Shown here one piece after another: positions 1 to 5,051 of a stretch of 9,923 nucleotides of DNA. Where the stretch lies: NCBI GenBank assembly GCA_000402775.1, contig AQSC01000019.1:1-9923 (forward strand), given 5' to 3'. Source of the DNA: Euryarchaeota archaeon SCGC AAA252-I15 (lineage in GTDB: Archaea; Altiarchaeota; Altiarchaeia; IMC4; SCGC-AAA252-I15). Numbering within the stretch: position 1 is the stretch's first letter; each line of letters begins with the position of its first letter. The position numbers were made by a program, and so were the translations under genes. The notes beneath the pieces are model-generated. The model saw only the letters and a list, made by a program, of their open reading frames with translations, did no database searches and had not been told where the DNA came from.

Positions 1-175
1 AGTTCATGAAACCTGCAACCCGTTTTCGCCTTCAACAACAAGACCGCGAGATGCTGGTGCAGGGTATACGTTTTCTTCGAAAACCTACTGCTGTAAGCGG
101 GAACCACCCGCTTACTCAGCCCGTACACGTGACACGCAAACTTAAAAAGCCTTGTTTCACAATACTTTACGCACA
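1..175 (+). other. No confident gene; possible decayed gene end
   Basis: No gene is convincing here. A plus-strand frame is open from base 2 to a TAA at 143-145 and reads as a Cys-, Arg- and Pro-rich 47-residue tail ending near KREPPAYSART. Such low-complexity tails occur at the C-termini of IS200/IS605 TnpB proteins, and a large palindrome follows at 176-240, as at the right end of such elements. The other plus-strand open frame, starting at base 6, has no recognisable domain. The remnant reading is a weak inference because the upstream part of any gene lies outside the window. Confidence 0.2.
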
Positions 176-240
176 TTGGGGGAGACCTCCGCTAATTTAG
201 ATAACCACCCCCAAGTGGTTACAAATTAGCACTCCCCCAA
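176..240. repeat. 65-base imperfect palindrome
   Basis: The left arm has three blocks: TTGGGGGAG (176-184), GCTAATTT (191-198) and AACCAC (203-208). The right arm answers them in order with GTGGTT (215-220), AAATTAGC (223-230) and CTCCCCCAA (232-240). That gives 23 paired bases around a 6-base loop. It sits about 35 bases before the channel promoter. It could be an insertion-sequence end, a regulatory hairpin, or the 3' structure of an upstream transcript. The pairing is seen directly; the role is unknown. Confidence 0.6.
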
Positions 241-271
241 AAAAAACTAGAGGATTGCAACAGAGCTAAAA

Positions 272-284
272 ATTTGTATAAATT
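272..284 (+). promoter_or_regulatory. TATA box of channel gene
   Basis: The stretch TTTGTATAAATTG lies about 27-35 bases before the ATG at 310. With the usual archaeal spacing of about 25 bases from TATA box to start site, transcription would begin near 303-306. The mRNA would then be leaderless or nearly so. No ribosome binding site precedes the ATG, which agrees. Confidence 0.5.
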
Positions 285-309
285 GTAGCATTCCTGCAAT
301 ATAATTATA

Positions 310-1125
310 ATGAGTTATTTTGATCGATATCAAAGGATAGTTTCGGTAAAGTTACGGTCTTTAGTTGAAGCACTAATATCTGACACCCACCCGTTTTATG
401 TTCTATTAATATTTTTGTTCCTACTCTCTTTTTTATCCGGTTTTATGTTATCTGGTTATTCTCTAATCTATCCAACAATTACAATTTTAATCACGATAGG
501 TCTTTATTATGAGACAATGAGAATGCCCGATTTCGGTGAGTTCGAAATAAGACTAAAACGGGCAGATGAACACTATAAAAACTCAAACTACAAAGAATCA
601 AGTCGTTGCTATAATCTATTACTTAAAAGTATTCAGAAGGCAAAGCAAGAGTCAATAGTTAAGGGAGACTACCATCCTGCAAGATGGAAACATTATCGGG
701 AAAGAATCTTAATCCGAAAAATTAAGGAGTCAGATATTAAGATGGGTCCTTATGACGAAAGAAGCAATCCAACTGGCTATCAGGCAGATCTGTTTATTGC
801 TTTTTTTGGATATCAATGGACTCTCATTCTTGAGAATCTCTTTGGCTATGGTTACAAGCTTGAAAGATGGGTTTTATGGTGTTTTTGGATATTATTTTTC
901 TACTCAACGATATACTCAAGTTTTGGAATCCTAAAAGAGGAAGGTCATTTTTTAGATTATTTTAATTTATCTGGAAGGGCTTTTACCACATTAGGATATT
1001 CAAAAGAGGAATTAAACCCAGAAAAGCCTTTACTTCAAATTTTACCGATTATTGAAGCAGGTTCAGGAGCCTTTATGATTGCGGGTTTAGTTCTTATATT
1101 TGGGCGAAAAGTTTCATCTCCTTAG
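310..1125 (+). CDS. Ion-channel-like membrane protein with TPR-like segment
   Basis: This 271-residue protein has hydrophobic segments at about residues 28-48, 52-69, 187-206 and 246-265. Between the last two lies a pore-loop-like motif, TTLGYSKE (226-233), which resembles the TTxGYGD potassium filter followed by the inner helix of Ion_trans_2 channels. Here the final Gly-Asp is Ser-Lys, so potassium selectivity is doubtful. Residues 80-112 between the two membrane pairs read like a tetratricopeptide-type helix pair (ADEHYKNSNYKESSRCYNLL), followed by a basic stretch. The start codon has no ribosome binding site but fits a leaderless message from the TATA box at about 278. The gene heads a module with the small gene at 1208 and the DUF6338-like gene at 1371. 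Its 3' part from base 890 recurs inverted at the right edge. The channel fold is likely; ion and gating are unknown. Confidence 0.7.
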   Translation: MSYFDRYQRIVSVKLRSLVEALISDTHPFYVLLIFLFLLSFLSGFMLSGYSLIYPTITILITIGLYYETMRMPDFGEFEIRLKRADEHYKNSNYKESSRCYNLLLKSIQKAKQESIVKGDYHPARWKHYRERILIRKIKESDIKMGPYDERSNPTGYQADLFIAFFGYQWTLILENLFGYGYKLERWVLWCFWILFFYSTIYSSFGILKEEGHFLDYFNLSGRAFTTLGYSKEELNPEKPLLQILPIIEAGSGAFMIAGLVLIFGRKVSSP

Positions 1126-1167
1126 GAGCCAACAATATCCAGCAATATGTACAGGTCCTAATATAAA

Positions 1168-1178
1168 GCTTATATACT
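1168..1178 (+). promoter_or_regulatory. TATA box of small gene/DUF6338 pair
   Basis: GCTTATATACT lies about 35 bases before the ATG at 1208. This predicts a start site near 1198-1202 and a leader of under ten bases. An identical copy sits at 9635-9645 on the minus strand. Confidence 0.5.
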
Positions 1179-1207
1179 CTTTATAACATTATCTATTGGT
1201 GATCTAG

Positions 1208-1378
1208 ATGGGTGATGATGAAACTAGCGGATCCGGGAAAAAAGTTGGGAAAAAAGCTGAACTTTTTAAGGATTATAAACATACAGAAAATGTGAAAGTT
1301 TATGATCCTGACACTTCTCAAACCCCCCCTAGGTCAATGACCCGGCCTTTGGGGAAATCCTCGTCAGAAGATGAGTAA
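1208..1378 (+). CDS. Small charged protein, 56 residues
   Basis: The frame begins MGDDETSGSG, continues with a Lys-rich stretch (KKVGKKAELFKDYKH) and ends in an acidic SSSEDE. It has no hydrophobic segment, so it is probably a soluble and perhaps disordered cytoplasmic peptide. I recognise no family. Support for coding comes from its position: a TATA box lies about 35 bases upstream, and its stop codon overlaps the next gene's start by 8 bases (ATGAGTAA), typical of translational coupling. An identical copy with the same overlap occurs at 9435-9605. It may be a partner of the two membrane proteins around it, but that is inference. Confidence 0.6.
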   Translation: MGDDETSGSGKKVGKKAELFKDYKHTENVKVYDPDTSQTPPRSMTRPLGKSSSEDE

Positions 1379-1937
1379 CATTATTCCTGAATCTGAAGTA
1401 ATCCCAATTTTATTATTTATTGTGCCGGGATTCATTTCACTATCAATCAGAAGATCACTACAACCAACCCAAAACGCTGGAGAGTGGGATAAAATAATTA
1501 ATTGTTTTATCTACAGTTTAGTCATCCTCTTCTTTCTTTCTTTGGTGGGGATATCAGCTGATCAACTGATAATATGGTCCTGGATTGGTGCAATAGTATT
1601 CGGTATACTATTGACAGTAATGGATATTTTTAAACCCTATATGTTTGATTTTTTTCGATACATACATTTAACTGATTTTTCTGGAAGGCAAAGTATATGG
1701 GATGATGCTTTCCCTCAGACGAATAAAACATATTGGATAAGGGCTGAGGTCTCAGACGATCTTGCATATTTAGGTGTGCTAAAAAGTAAAAAAGAGTTTC
1801 AAGAAAATGCGCATCTCCAACTGGAGAATGTACATATTATAACTTCATCAAATGACGAACCTGTGAAAAGTAACCCTAAACTCAATGTTGTGATTAATAC
1901 AAAAAATTTAAAATATCTTGAATTATTAGAAAAATGA
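1371..1937 (+). CDS. DUF6338-like membrane protein
   Basis: This 188-residue protein has three membrane segments at about residues 11-28, 43-62 and 66-84. A soluble C-terminal domain follows, with motifs such as YWIRAEVSDDLAYLGVL (121-137) and a predicted beta-strand-rich end. The opening hydrophobic segment with VPGF, followed by a cytoplasmic WIR...YLG domain, matches my recollection of the DUF6338 family, whose function is not known. The start overlaps the small gene's stop by 8 bases, so the two are probably translationally coupled. Residues 1-139 are identical to the minus-strand copy at 8873-9442; from residue 140 the tails differ. This copy has the tail expected for an intact soluble domain (KEFQENAHLQLENVHI). 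A tRNA-like repeat begins 5 bases after the stop. Confidence 0.7.
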   Translation: MSNIIPESEVIPILLFIVPGFISLSIRRSLQPTQNAGEWDKIINCFIYSLVILFFLSLVGISADQLIIWSWIGAIVFGILLTVMDIFKPYMFDFFRYIHLTDFSGRQSIWDDAFPQTNKTYWIRAEVSDDLAYLGVLKSKKEFQENAHLQLENVHIITSSNDEPVKSNPKLNVVINTKNLKYLELLEK

Positions 1938-1941
1938 TTTT

Positions 1942-1982
1942 GCCCGTTTTTTGAACAGTTTTTTCGAATCTCGGCGCGGGCA
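1942..1982 (+). repeat. tRNA-like short repeat, copy 1 (41 bases)
   Basis: The element opens with GCCCG (1942-1946) and closes with CGGGC plus A (1977-1982), like a tRNA acceptor stem with its discriminator base. Inside are GAAC (1953-1956), a T-run, and TTCGAATCTCGG, which looks like a T-loop and the 3' strand of the T stem. The matching 5' strand of the T stem is absent, so it is not a working tRNA. It aligns without gaps to the 41-base copy at 2870-2910, with 32 of 41 bases identical. It starts 5 bases after the DUF6338-like stop. Confidence 0.75.
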
Positions 1983-1986
1983 AACC

Positions 1987-2015
1987 CTTTTCTTTCTTTA
2001 GGAAAGAAAGAAAAG
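1987..2015. repeat. Perfect 13-bp polypyrimidine hairpin
   Basis: CTTTTCTTTCTTT at 1987-1999 pairs perfectly with AAAGAAAGAAAAG at 2003-2015 around the loop AGG. It follows the first tRNA-like element directly. The T-rich arm could help end transcription of the upstream operon, but archaeal termination needs only T-runs, so the symmetry itself is unexplained. Confidence 0.7.
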
Positions 2016-2024
2016 CGTTTACGG

Positions 2025-2070
2025 AAAAGAAAGAAATCAGGTGATTTTTACTTTTAATTAACTTTCTTTT
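2025..2070. repeat. Nested polypurine/polypyrimidine palindrome
   Basis: AAAAGAAAG (2025-2033) pairs with CTTTCTTTT (2062-2070). Between them lies a second small palindrome, AAATCA-GG-TGATTT (2034-2047). These arms resemble those of the hairpins at 1987-2015 and 2085-2108, so this is the middle of a series of related inverted repeats. Confidence 0.5.
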
Positions 2071-2080
2071 TGAGGGTGAA

Positions 2081-2134
2081 GCCACTTTTTCTTTCGGTAA
2101 AGAAAAAGGGGTTCTTCGAATTCCGGCGCGGGCA
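2081..2134 (+). repeat. tRNA-like repeat, copy 2, with internal hairpin
   Basis: The 3' part GTTCTTCGAATTCCGGCGCGGGCA (2111-2134, split here as GTTCTTCGAATT + CCGGCGCGGGCA) is the same T-loop/acceptor-like end as in the 1942 element. The 5' part starts GCC and holds a perfect 10-bp hairpin, CTTTTTCTTT (2085-2094) and AAAGAAAAAG (2099-2108), around CGGT. The hairpin takes the place of the GAAC stretch found in the other copies. The end GCCCG at 1942 and CGGGC at 2129 could also bound one larger composite element. Confidence 0.6.
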
Positions 2135-2276
2135 TGATTTCAAAGTATAGACAGTAGTCTGTCAATTTTGTAATTGAATTATCCGGCTTTGTTGTTAATT
2201 TCTTGCCTTAAGGCGCGAGCCAAAAAACCGACAACTTTTTCGTGTGTGAATCCTATACCGAGACGTTGATGTTATT
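2135..2276 (+). other. Gene-free leader of tbp with decayed repeats
   Basis: There is no gene here. Visible structures are a small hairpin GACAG-TAGT-CTGTC (2149-2162) and a perfect palindrome GCCTTAAGGC (2205-2214). There is also a degenerate relative of the tRNA-like family near 2229-2250 (GACAACTTTTTCG ... TGTGAATCC). TCCTATACC at 2251-2259 is the only TATA-like sequence about 25 bases before the tbp start; if used, the tbp message would be leaderless. Confidence 0.4.
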
Positions 2277-2876
2277 ATGGCAGTAAAAGCTAAAATCGAA
2301 AATATCGTGTCTTCCATTACATTGGGGAGGAAACTGGATTTGGAGTACTTGGCAGAGCATATGCAGGGGGTGCGCAATCCCGAACGCTTTCCTGGCCTCG
2401 TCTACAAACTGACTAAACCGAAGGTGGCTATGCTGTTGTTTCGCACTGGTAAGGTGATTTGTAGTGGAGCGTTGTCGAAAAAAGACATTACTTGCGCGGT
2501 GGGTGCGCTTTTAAAGGAATTGCGTAGATGCCGGATAAGAGTCAAAAACAAGCCGTTGATAAAAATTCAAAACATTGTCGCTTCCGCAAACTTGGGTTTC
2601 ATGGTGAACCTGGATGCTCTAGTGACCAAGTGCTTTAGCACCGAGTATGAGCCGGAACAATTCCCGGGTCTGGTTTACCGGCTTGACGAGCCGAAGACGG
2701 TGATGCTCATATTCCGGTCGGGCAGCATAATAATAACTGGGGCGAAATCACAGAAGGGCGCTAATATTGCGGCAGAGAAAACACGGGTGATGGTGGAAGA
2801 ATGTGGTGCCGTAATCACGGGACTCAAAAAGAAACCCAACCCGGCAAAGTTGGATATTGAACCTAGTTTGCCCTGA
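2277..2876 (+). CDS. tbp: TATA-box-binding protein
   Basis: This is the general archaeal transcription factor that binds the TATA box, bends the DNA and, with TFB, recruits RNA polymerase. The 199 residues contain the two imperfect direct repeats of the TBP saddle (about 5-93 and 94-184). Each begins with an IxNIVxS motif (N10, N99) and contains FPGLVY plus an LLF or LIF segment. The four DNA-intercalating phenylalanines appear to be kept at F38, F55, F129 and F146. Length is slightly above the usual 180-190 because of a Lys- and Pro-rich tail (184-199) rather than the acidic tail common in euryarchaeal TBPs. The first repeat is diverged (GRKLDLEYLAEHMQGV), so this may be one of several TBP paralogues. 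No ribosome binding site precedes the ATG. The last codons and stop lie inside the tRNA-like repeat at 2870-2910. Confidence 0.95.
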   Translation: MAVKAKIENIVSSITLGRKLDLEYLAEHMQGVRNPERFPGLVYKLTKPKVAMLLFRTGKVICSGALSKKDITCAVGALLKELRRCRIRVKNKPLIKIQNIVASANLGFMVNLDALVTKCFSTEYEPEQFPGLVYRLDEPKTVMLIFRSGSIIITGAKSQKGANIAAEKTRVMVEECGAVITGLKKKPNPAKLDIEPSLP

Positions 2877-2910
2877 TTTTGAACTGGTTGTTCAAATCCC
2901 GGCACGGGCA
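2870..2910 (+). repeat. tRNA-like short repeat, copy 3 (41 bases), containing the tbp stop
   Basis: The element begins GCCC (2870-2873), then the tbp stop TGA (2874-2876). It continues GAAC-TGGTT-GTTC (2881-2893), AAATCCCGG, and ends GGGCA (2906-2910). The GAAC/GTTC pair forms a small stem in this copy. It has the same length as the copy at 1942-1982 and aligns without gaps. The tbp reading frame therefore ends within the repeat, with Leu-Pro supplied by its edge. Confidence 0.75.
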
Positions 2911-2953
2911 AAAATTACATAAATAGCTCGCAGTCTTTCGATTTTTAAAAACA

Positions 2954-2983
2954 GCCGAACTTTTTGTTCGAATCCCACATTCA
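2954..2983 (+). repeat. tRNA-like repeat, partial copy 4
   Basis: GCCGAACTTTTTGTTCG (2954-2970) followed by AATCCCAC carries the family core. CGAAC and GTTCG form a perfect 5-bp stem around TTTTT. The usual CGGCGCGGGCA end is missing and reads CATTCAGG instead, so this is a diverged or truncated copy. Confidence 0.45.
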
Positions 2984-3031
2984 GGAATACTATTTTAGAC
3001 TTAATACTGTCAACTTTTACCGGGATTCTCA

Positions 3032-3526
3032 TCAGTTGAGAAGTAGAATTGAAAAGTTTAGGATTGTGGCAAAACTCACCCACAGAAGGTAGGGTATGAG
3101 GAGGTTTGCTGCTGTTTTTGAGATTTCTCTAAACATTAGAATTGTTGCGAGTATGGCAATCCATAAGGCAACAATAACTATTAGTCCTAAGAGAGGGGAT
3201 TTGAGTCCGAAAAAAGCTATCGACCAGAGCGAGTTTAGGATTAATTGTAAGACGAAAATCATTATTGATTTATTTGCCAAGTTATGAGAGGTACGCTGTT
3301 GCCAGATGAGGTATATGGATATTCCAATCATCGTGTATAATACAGTCCAAACCGGTGCAAACACCCAGCTTGGCGGATTAAAGAAGGGTTTGGTAAGGGA
3401 TGCATACCATGTTGGAATATTAGGGGAAGTGAAGATTGCACCGATAAGACCAGCGAGCTGACATATTATTATGCTTATCACCAGTTTGACTAGTGACGTG
3501 GAATTTTTCATTTTCACCATTAACAT
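3032..3526 (-). CDS. TspO/MBR family membrane protein
   Basis: This is a five-helix membrane protein of the TspO/MBR (tryptophan-rich sensory protein, translocator) family. Members bind porphyrins or other hydrophobic ligands and are linked to tetrapyrrole and stress signalling. Diagnostic stretches are visible: WYASLTKPFFNPPSWVFAPV, then WTVLYTMIGISIYLIW, LILNSLWSIAFF and PYLLWVSFATILNFSILLLN at the end. Length from this ATG is 164 residues, typical of the family. A TTG lies three codons upstream at 3535 and further ATGs follow at 3520 and 3511. I chose the ATG at 3526 because a TATA-like CTTATAGT at 3558-3565 on this strand puts the transcript start just upstream. It is divergent from the dodecin gene, with about 120 bases shared between the two promoters. 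Confidence 0.92.
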   Translation of the reverse strand: MLMVKMKNSTSLVKLVISIIICQLAGLIGAIFTSPNIPTWYASLTKPFFNPPSWVFAPVWTVLYTMIGISIYLIWQQRTSHNLANKSIMIFVLQLILNSLWSIAFFGLKSPLLGLIVIVALWIAILATILMFREISKTAANLLIPYLLWVSFATILNFSILLLN

Positions 3527-3557
3527 GTCACTCAAGTAAGAATGAATCTTACATACT

Positions 3558-3565
3558 ACTATAAG
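3558..3565 (-). promoter_or_regulatory. TATA-like box of TspO gene
   Basis: On the minus strand this reads CTTATAGT, about 32-39 bases before the ATG at 3526. It predicts transcription start near 3536 and an almost leaderless message. Confidence 0.4.
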
Positions 3566-3575
3566 ATGATTTGAA

Positions 3576-3583
3576 TTTATATC
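3576..3583 (+). promoter_or_regulatory. TATA box of dodecin gene
   Basis: TTTATATC gives a predicted start near 3605 and a leader of about 40 bases. That leader holds the strong ribosome binding site GAGGAGGTG at 3632-3640. This gene is therefore read from a leadered message, unlike most of its neighbours. Confidence 0.4.
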
Positions 3584-3631
3584 GTAATTTTTATTAGAAT
3601 ACCAATGATGACCTACAAACTTTAAAAAAAA

Positions 3632-3640
3632 GAGGAGGTG
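3632..3640 (+). promoter_or_regulatory. Ribosome binding site that sets the dodecin start
   Basis: GAGGAGGTG ends six bases before the ATG at 3647 and is close to the complement of the 3' end of 16S rRNA. It overlaps an in-frame GTG at 3638, which rules that GTG out as the likely start. Confidence 0.75.
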
Positions 3641-3646
3641 AGAATA

Positions 3647-3838
3647 ATGTTAAGAATGATTGAGGTTGTGGAAACTTCTGAGAAAGGATATTCCGAGGCT
3701 GTGTTAAAAGCGATTAAGAAGCTTAAGGAAAAAGGTGGGAAAGTTCATTTCTTCAAGCTTGTTGAACCACGCGGAGCTGTCCGCGGTGACTCAATAGAGT
3801 TTCAAGTGGTTTTATCTGTAGCGGTTGAAATAGAGTAA
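3647..3838 (+). CDS. Dodecin family flavin-binding protein
   Basis: Dodecins are small proteins that form hollow dodecamers storing and shielding flavins in the cytoplasm. This 63-residue protein has the family layout: a first strand with IEVVETSEKGYSEAV, one helix (about 15-30), and two further strands with FFKLVEPRGAV (35-45) and IEFQVVLSVAVEIE at the end. Gln53 sits where the flavin-contacting Gln of dodecins is expected. The Trp that stacks on the flavin ring in well-studied dodecins appears to be Phe35 here, so flavin binding may be weaker or the ligand different. The ATG at 3647 is chosen over the GTG at 3638 because of the ribosome binding site. The gene is divergent from the TspO gene; both families bind planar cofactors. 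Confidence 0.85.
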   Translation: MLRMIEVVETSEKGYSEAVLKAIKKLKEKGGKVHFFKLVEPRGAVRGDSIEFQVVLSVAVEIE

Positions 3839-3900
3839 GATTAGTTTATAACACACGTGTAGCAACTCCATAAATCTTTTACATTAATCAAATTGAGTTT

Positions 3901-3976
3901 GCCCACATTTTGTATAGCTCCCGGTCACCCGATTACAAGGATTTGTGAACATTTTGTTCGGGTCTCGGCGCGGGCA
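3901..3976 (+). repeat. tRNA-like repeat, long copy (76 bases)
   Basis: This copy has the length of a complete tRNA. It starts GCCC and ends CGCGGGC plus A (3969-3976). It has TATAGCTCCCGGTCA (3913-3927), close to a tRNA D loop, and TTCGGGT at the T-loop position. Counting as in a tRNA, bases 33-36 are T-TAC, which would be a valine anticodon. The anticodon, D and T stems do not pair properly, so it is a decayed tRNA or tRNA-derived repeat rather than a working gene. From about 3944 on it is almost the same as the short copy at 1942-1982, which looks like this element with the middle removed. Confidence 0.55.
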
Positions 3977-4011
3977 ATAATCAATTTATTAGCATATAGT
4001 ATATCGTTTTT

Positions 4012-4072
4012 GCCTGAATAGTCATACTCTAAGGGGGGCTTCGACCACTTTGTTAAATTCTCGCCTTAGGCA
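4012..4072 (+). repeat. tRNA-like repeat, diverged copy (61 bases)
   Basis: GCCTGA (4012-4017) pairs with TTAGGC (4066-4071), followed by a final A, as in an acceptor stem. Inside are TAGTCATACTCTAAGG, like a D arm, and CACTTTGTTAAATTCTCG, aligning with the ACATTTTGTTCGGGTCTCG of the copy at 3901. The two acceptor-like strands have changed together (GCCC to GCCT, GGGC to AGGC). This hints that pairing is kept. Confidence 0.5.
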
Positions 4073-4090
4073 CTAATATCAGAGTTTTAA

Positions 4091-4103
4091 AAGGGCAGAT
4101 ATA
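4091..4103. repeat. 13-base direct repeat, left copy
   Basis: AAGGGCAGATATA occurs here, 28 bases before the ATG of the hypothetical gene, and again at 5038-5050 across that gene's last codons. Two copies bracketing one gene could be a scar of cassette insertion or simple chance, since one such match is not improbable in 10 kb. Here it also contains the TATA-like element ATATATAC. Confidence 0.4.
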
Positions 4104-4110
4104 TACGGTT

Positions 4111-4117
4111 AGGAGGT
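4111..4117 (+). promoter_or_regulatory. Ribosome binding site of the hypothetical gene
   Basis: AGGAGGT lies 13 bases before the ATG at 4131 and 10 before the in-frame TTG at 4128. The spacing is long for the ATG, which leaves TTG as a possible start. Confidence 0.5.
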
Positions 4118-4130
4118 AATAGTTTTATTG

Positions 4131-5051
4131 ATGGCTAAGCAGATTGTCGCTGACGGTTCGAAGCTCAATGTGACAGATGATGCAAGAATAAAGGCTGAGA
4201 TTAATCCAAGAACGGCCGGAGATTTCGCTGATAAGATTCGGGGGGTAGAATCTGATAGGGGTCTTGGTGCAGGGGAAATTGAACAATTAATGGGATTATT
4301 TCCTAAAAATGAGGTAATTGGCCTTGGTGAGAGCCTGAGAACCGAGGAAGACCATAGTTTGAGGAAACTGGGTTTAAATCTTAAGTTGAGCGTATCAGAT
4401 TCTAAACCTATCAGGGAAAGAGCATTGGCGAGTCTTGCAGAAAATCATGATGCGGGCGGACAGATAGTCACTGCTGAGATAATTGGTATCCAACCCACTC
4501 AGTTGGGGGGATTCGAGCCTGAAGCTGTTAGCCCTTCTGTAGCGGGGCGGGACACCATCGTATTTAATCCGGCTGGTAGGGGTACAAAATATTCCCCAAC
4601 ACTAGAGGCTGGAGGAAGTGTGAGGGATCCATTAGAGGAACATCTAAGGGATGCTGGCAAAAGAAGGAGTAGTGAGGAAACCCCTGAGGTGGTTGCAGAA
4701 AGAGATAGGTTATTGGATATGACCTTGATGAGTATTGGGATTCCACCAGATGAATTAAGTAGTATGGATTATCAGAGGATGATTAAAAGGTCTGTGGAGT
4801 TTATTAATCAAAACCCAGGCGTAAGGGATTGGCTTGTATTTCACAATACATTAAATTCAATCGAACCCCGTCCATTCAGGGGTGAGCTGAGCATGCGAGA
4901 TCAGTCGAAAGTCCATTGGGTTCAAGGTGATACAAACGAGGCTTTTGATGAGCGGGCGAGGGAGAGGAAGGCATCCGATATTGCTCTTACAGCACGAAAT
5001 CACATCCTAGACGATATCAGAAGACTGAGGATTACTGAAGGGCAGATATAA
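4131..5051 (+). CDS. Hypothetical soluble protein, 306 residues
   Basis: I do not recognise a family. The protein is hydrophilic, with no signal peptide or membrane segment, so it is probably cytoplasmic. The N-terminal half holds short charged helices and loops (GVESDRGLGAGEIEQLMGLF). A Gly-, Pro- and Ser-rich linker around residues 145-180 (NPAGRGTKYSPTLEAGGSV) separates it from a helical, Arg- and Glu-rich C-terminal half ending near LDDIRRLRITEGQI. The ATG at 4131 follows AGGAGGT; a TTG directly before it is an alternative. Base composition is somewhat more GC-rich than the genes to its left and nearer to the GH130-like gene downstream. A 13-base direct repeat overlaps its 3' end and its promoter region. 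It stands alone, with no partner on the same strand within 300 bases. Confidence 0.75.
   Translation: MAKQIVADGSKLNVTDDARIKAEINPRTAGDFADKIRGVESDRGLGAGEIEQLMGLFPKNEVIGLGESLRTEEDHSLRKLGLNLKLSVSDSKPIRERALASLAENHDAGGQIVTAEIIGIQPTQLGGFEPEAVSPSVAGRDTIVFNPAGRGTKYSPTLEAGGSVRDPLEEHLRDAGKRRSSEETPEVVAERDRLLDMTLMSIGIPPDELSSMDYQRMIKRSVEFINQNPGVRDWLVFHNTLNSIEPRPFRGELSMRDQSKVHWVQGDTNEAFDERARERKASDIALTARNHILDDIRRLRITEGQI
5038..5050. repeat. 13-base direct repeat, right copy
   Basis: AAGGGCAGATATA repeats the sequence at 4091-4103. It covers the last codons of the hypothetical gene and ends one base before its stop codon ends. Confidence 0.4.

Larger units (their letters stand above)
890..1787. repeat. Inverted repeat, left copy
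   Basis: This segment matches the reverse complement of 9026-9923. Position p pairs with 10813 minus p throughout, so there are no insertions or deletions, and the stretches I compared base by base have no mismatch. It runs from inside the channel gene through the small gene to codon 139 of the DUF6338-like gene. The right copy is cut by the window end, so the repeat may extend further left than 890. The inner limit is sharp: after AAAAAGT at 1781-1787 the two copies are unrelated. Confidence 0.95.

Noticed and set aside
6..200. 64-residue plus-strand open frame at the left edge
   Set aside because: No ribosome binding site or domain; it runs into the palindrome at 176-240.
1894..2085. Minus-strand open frame over the palindromes
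   Set aside because: It reads through low-complexity AAAG/CTTT tracts and a tRNA-like repeat, overlaps the end of the DUF6338-like gene, and has no promoter or ribosome binding site.
2675..2911. Minus-strand open frame antisense to tbp
   Set aside because: It is the shadow of a clear TBP gene and starts inside the tRNA-like repeat.
3638..3646. GTG start for the dodecin
   Set aside because: The GTG lies within the ribosome binding site GAGGAGGTG that serves the ATG at 3647.
3901..3976. Working tRNA-Val gene (length 76, T33 and TAC at 34-36)
   Set aside because: The anticodon, D and T stems do not pair and the 5' acceptor strand matches only in part; the 3' part is shared with 41-base repeats that cannot be tRNAs.
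1942..4072. CRISPR array
   Set aside because: The repeats vary in length and sequence, spacing is irregular and genes lie between them; no cas gene is present.
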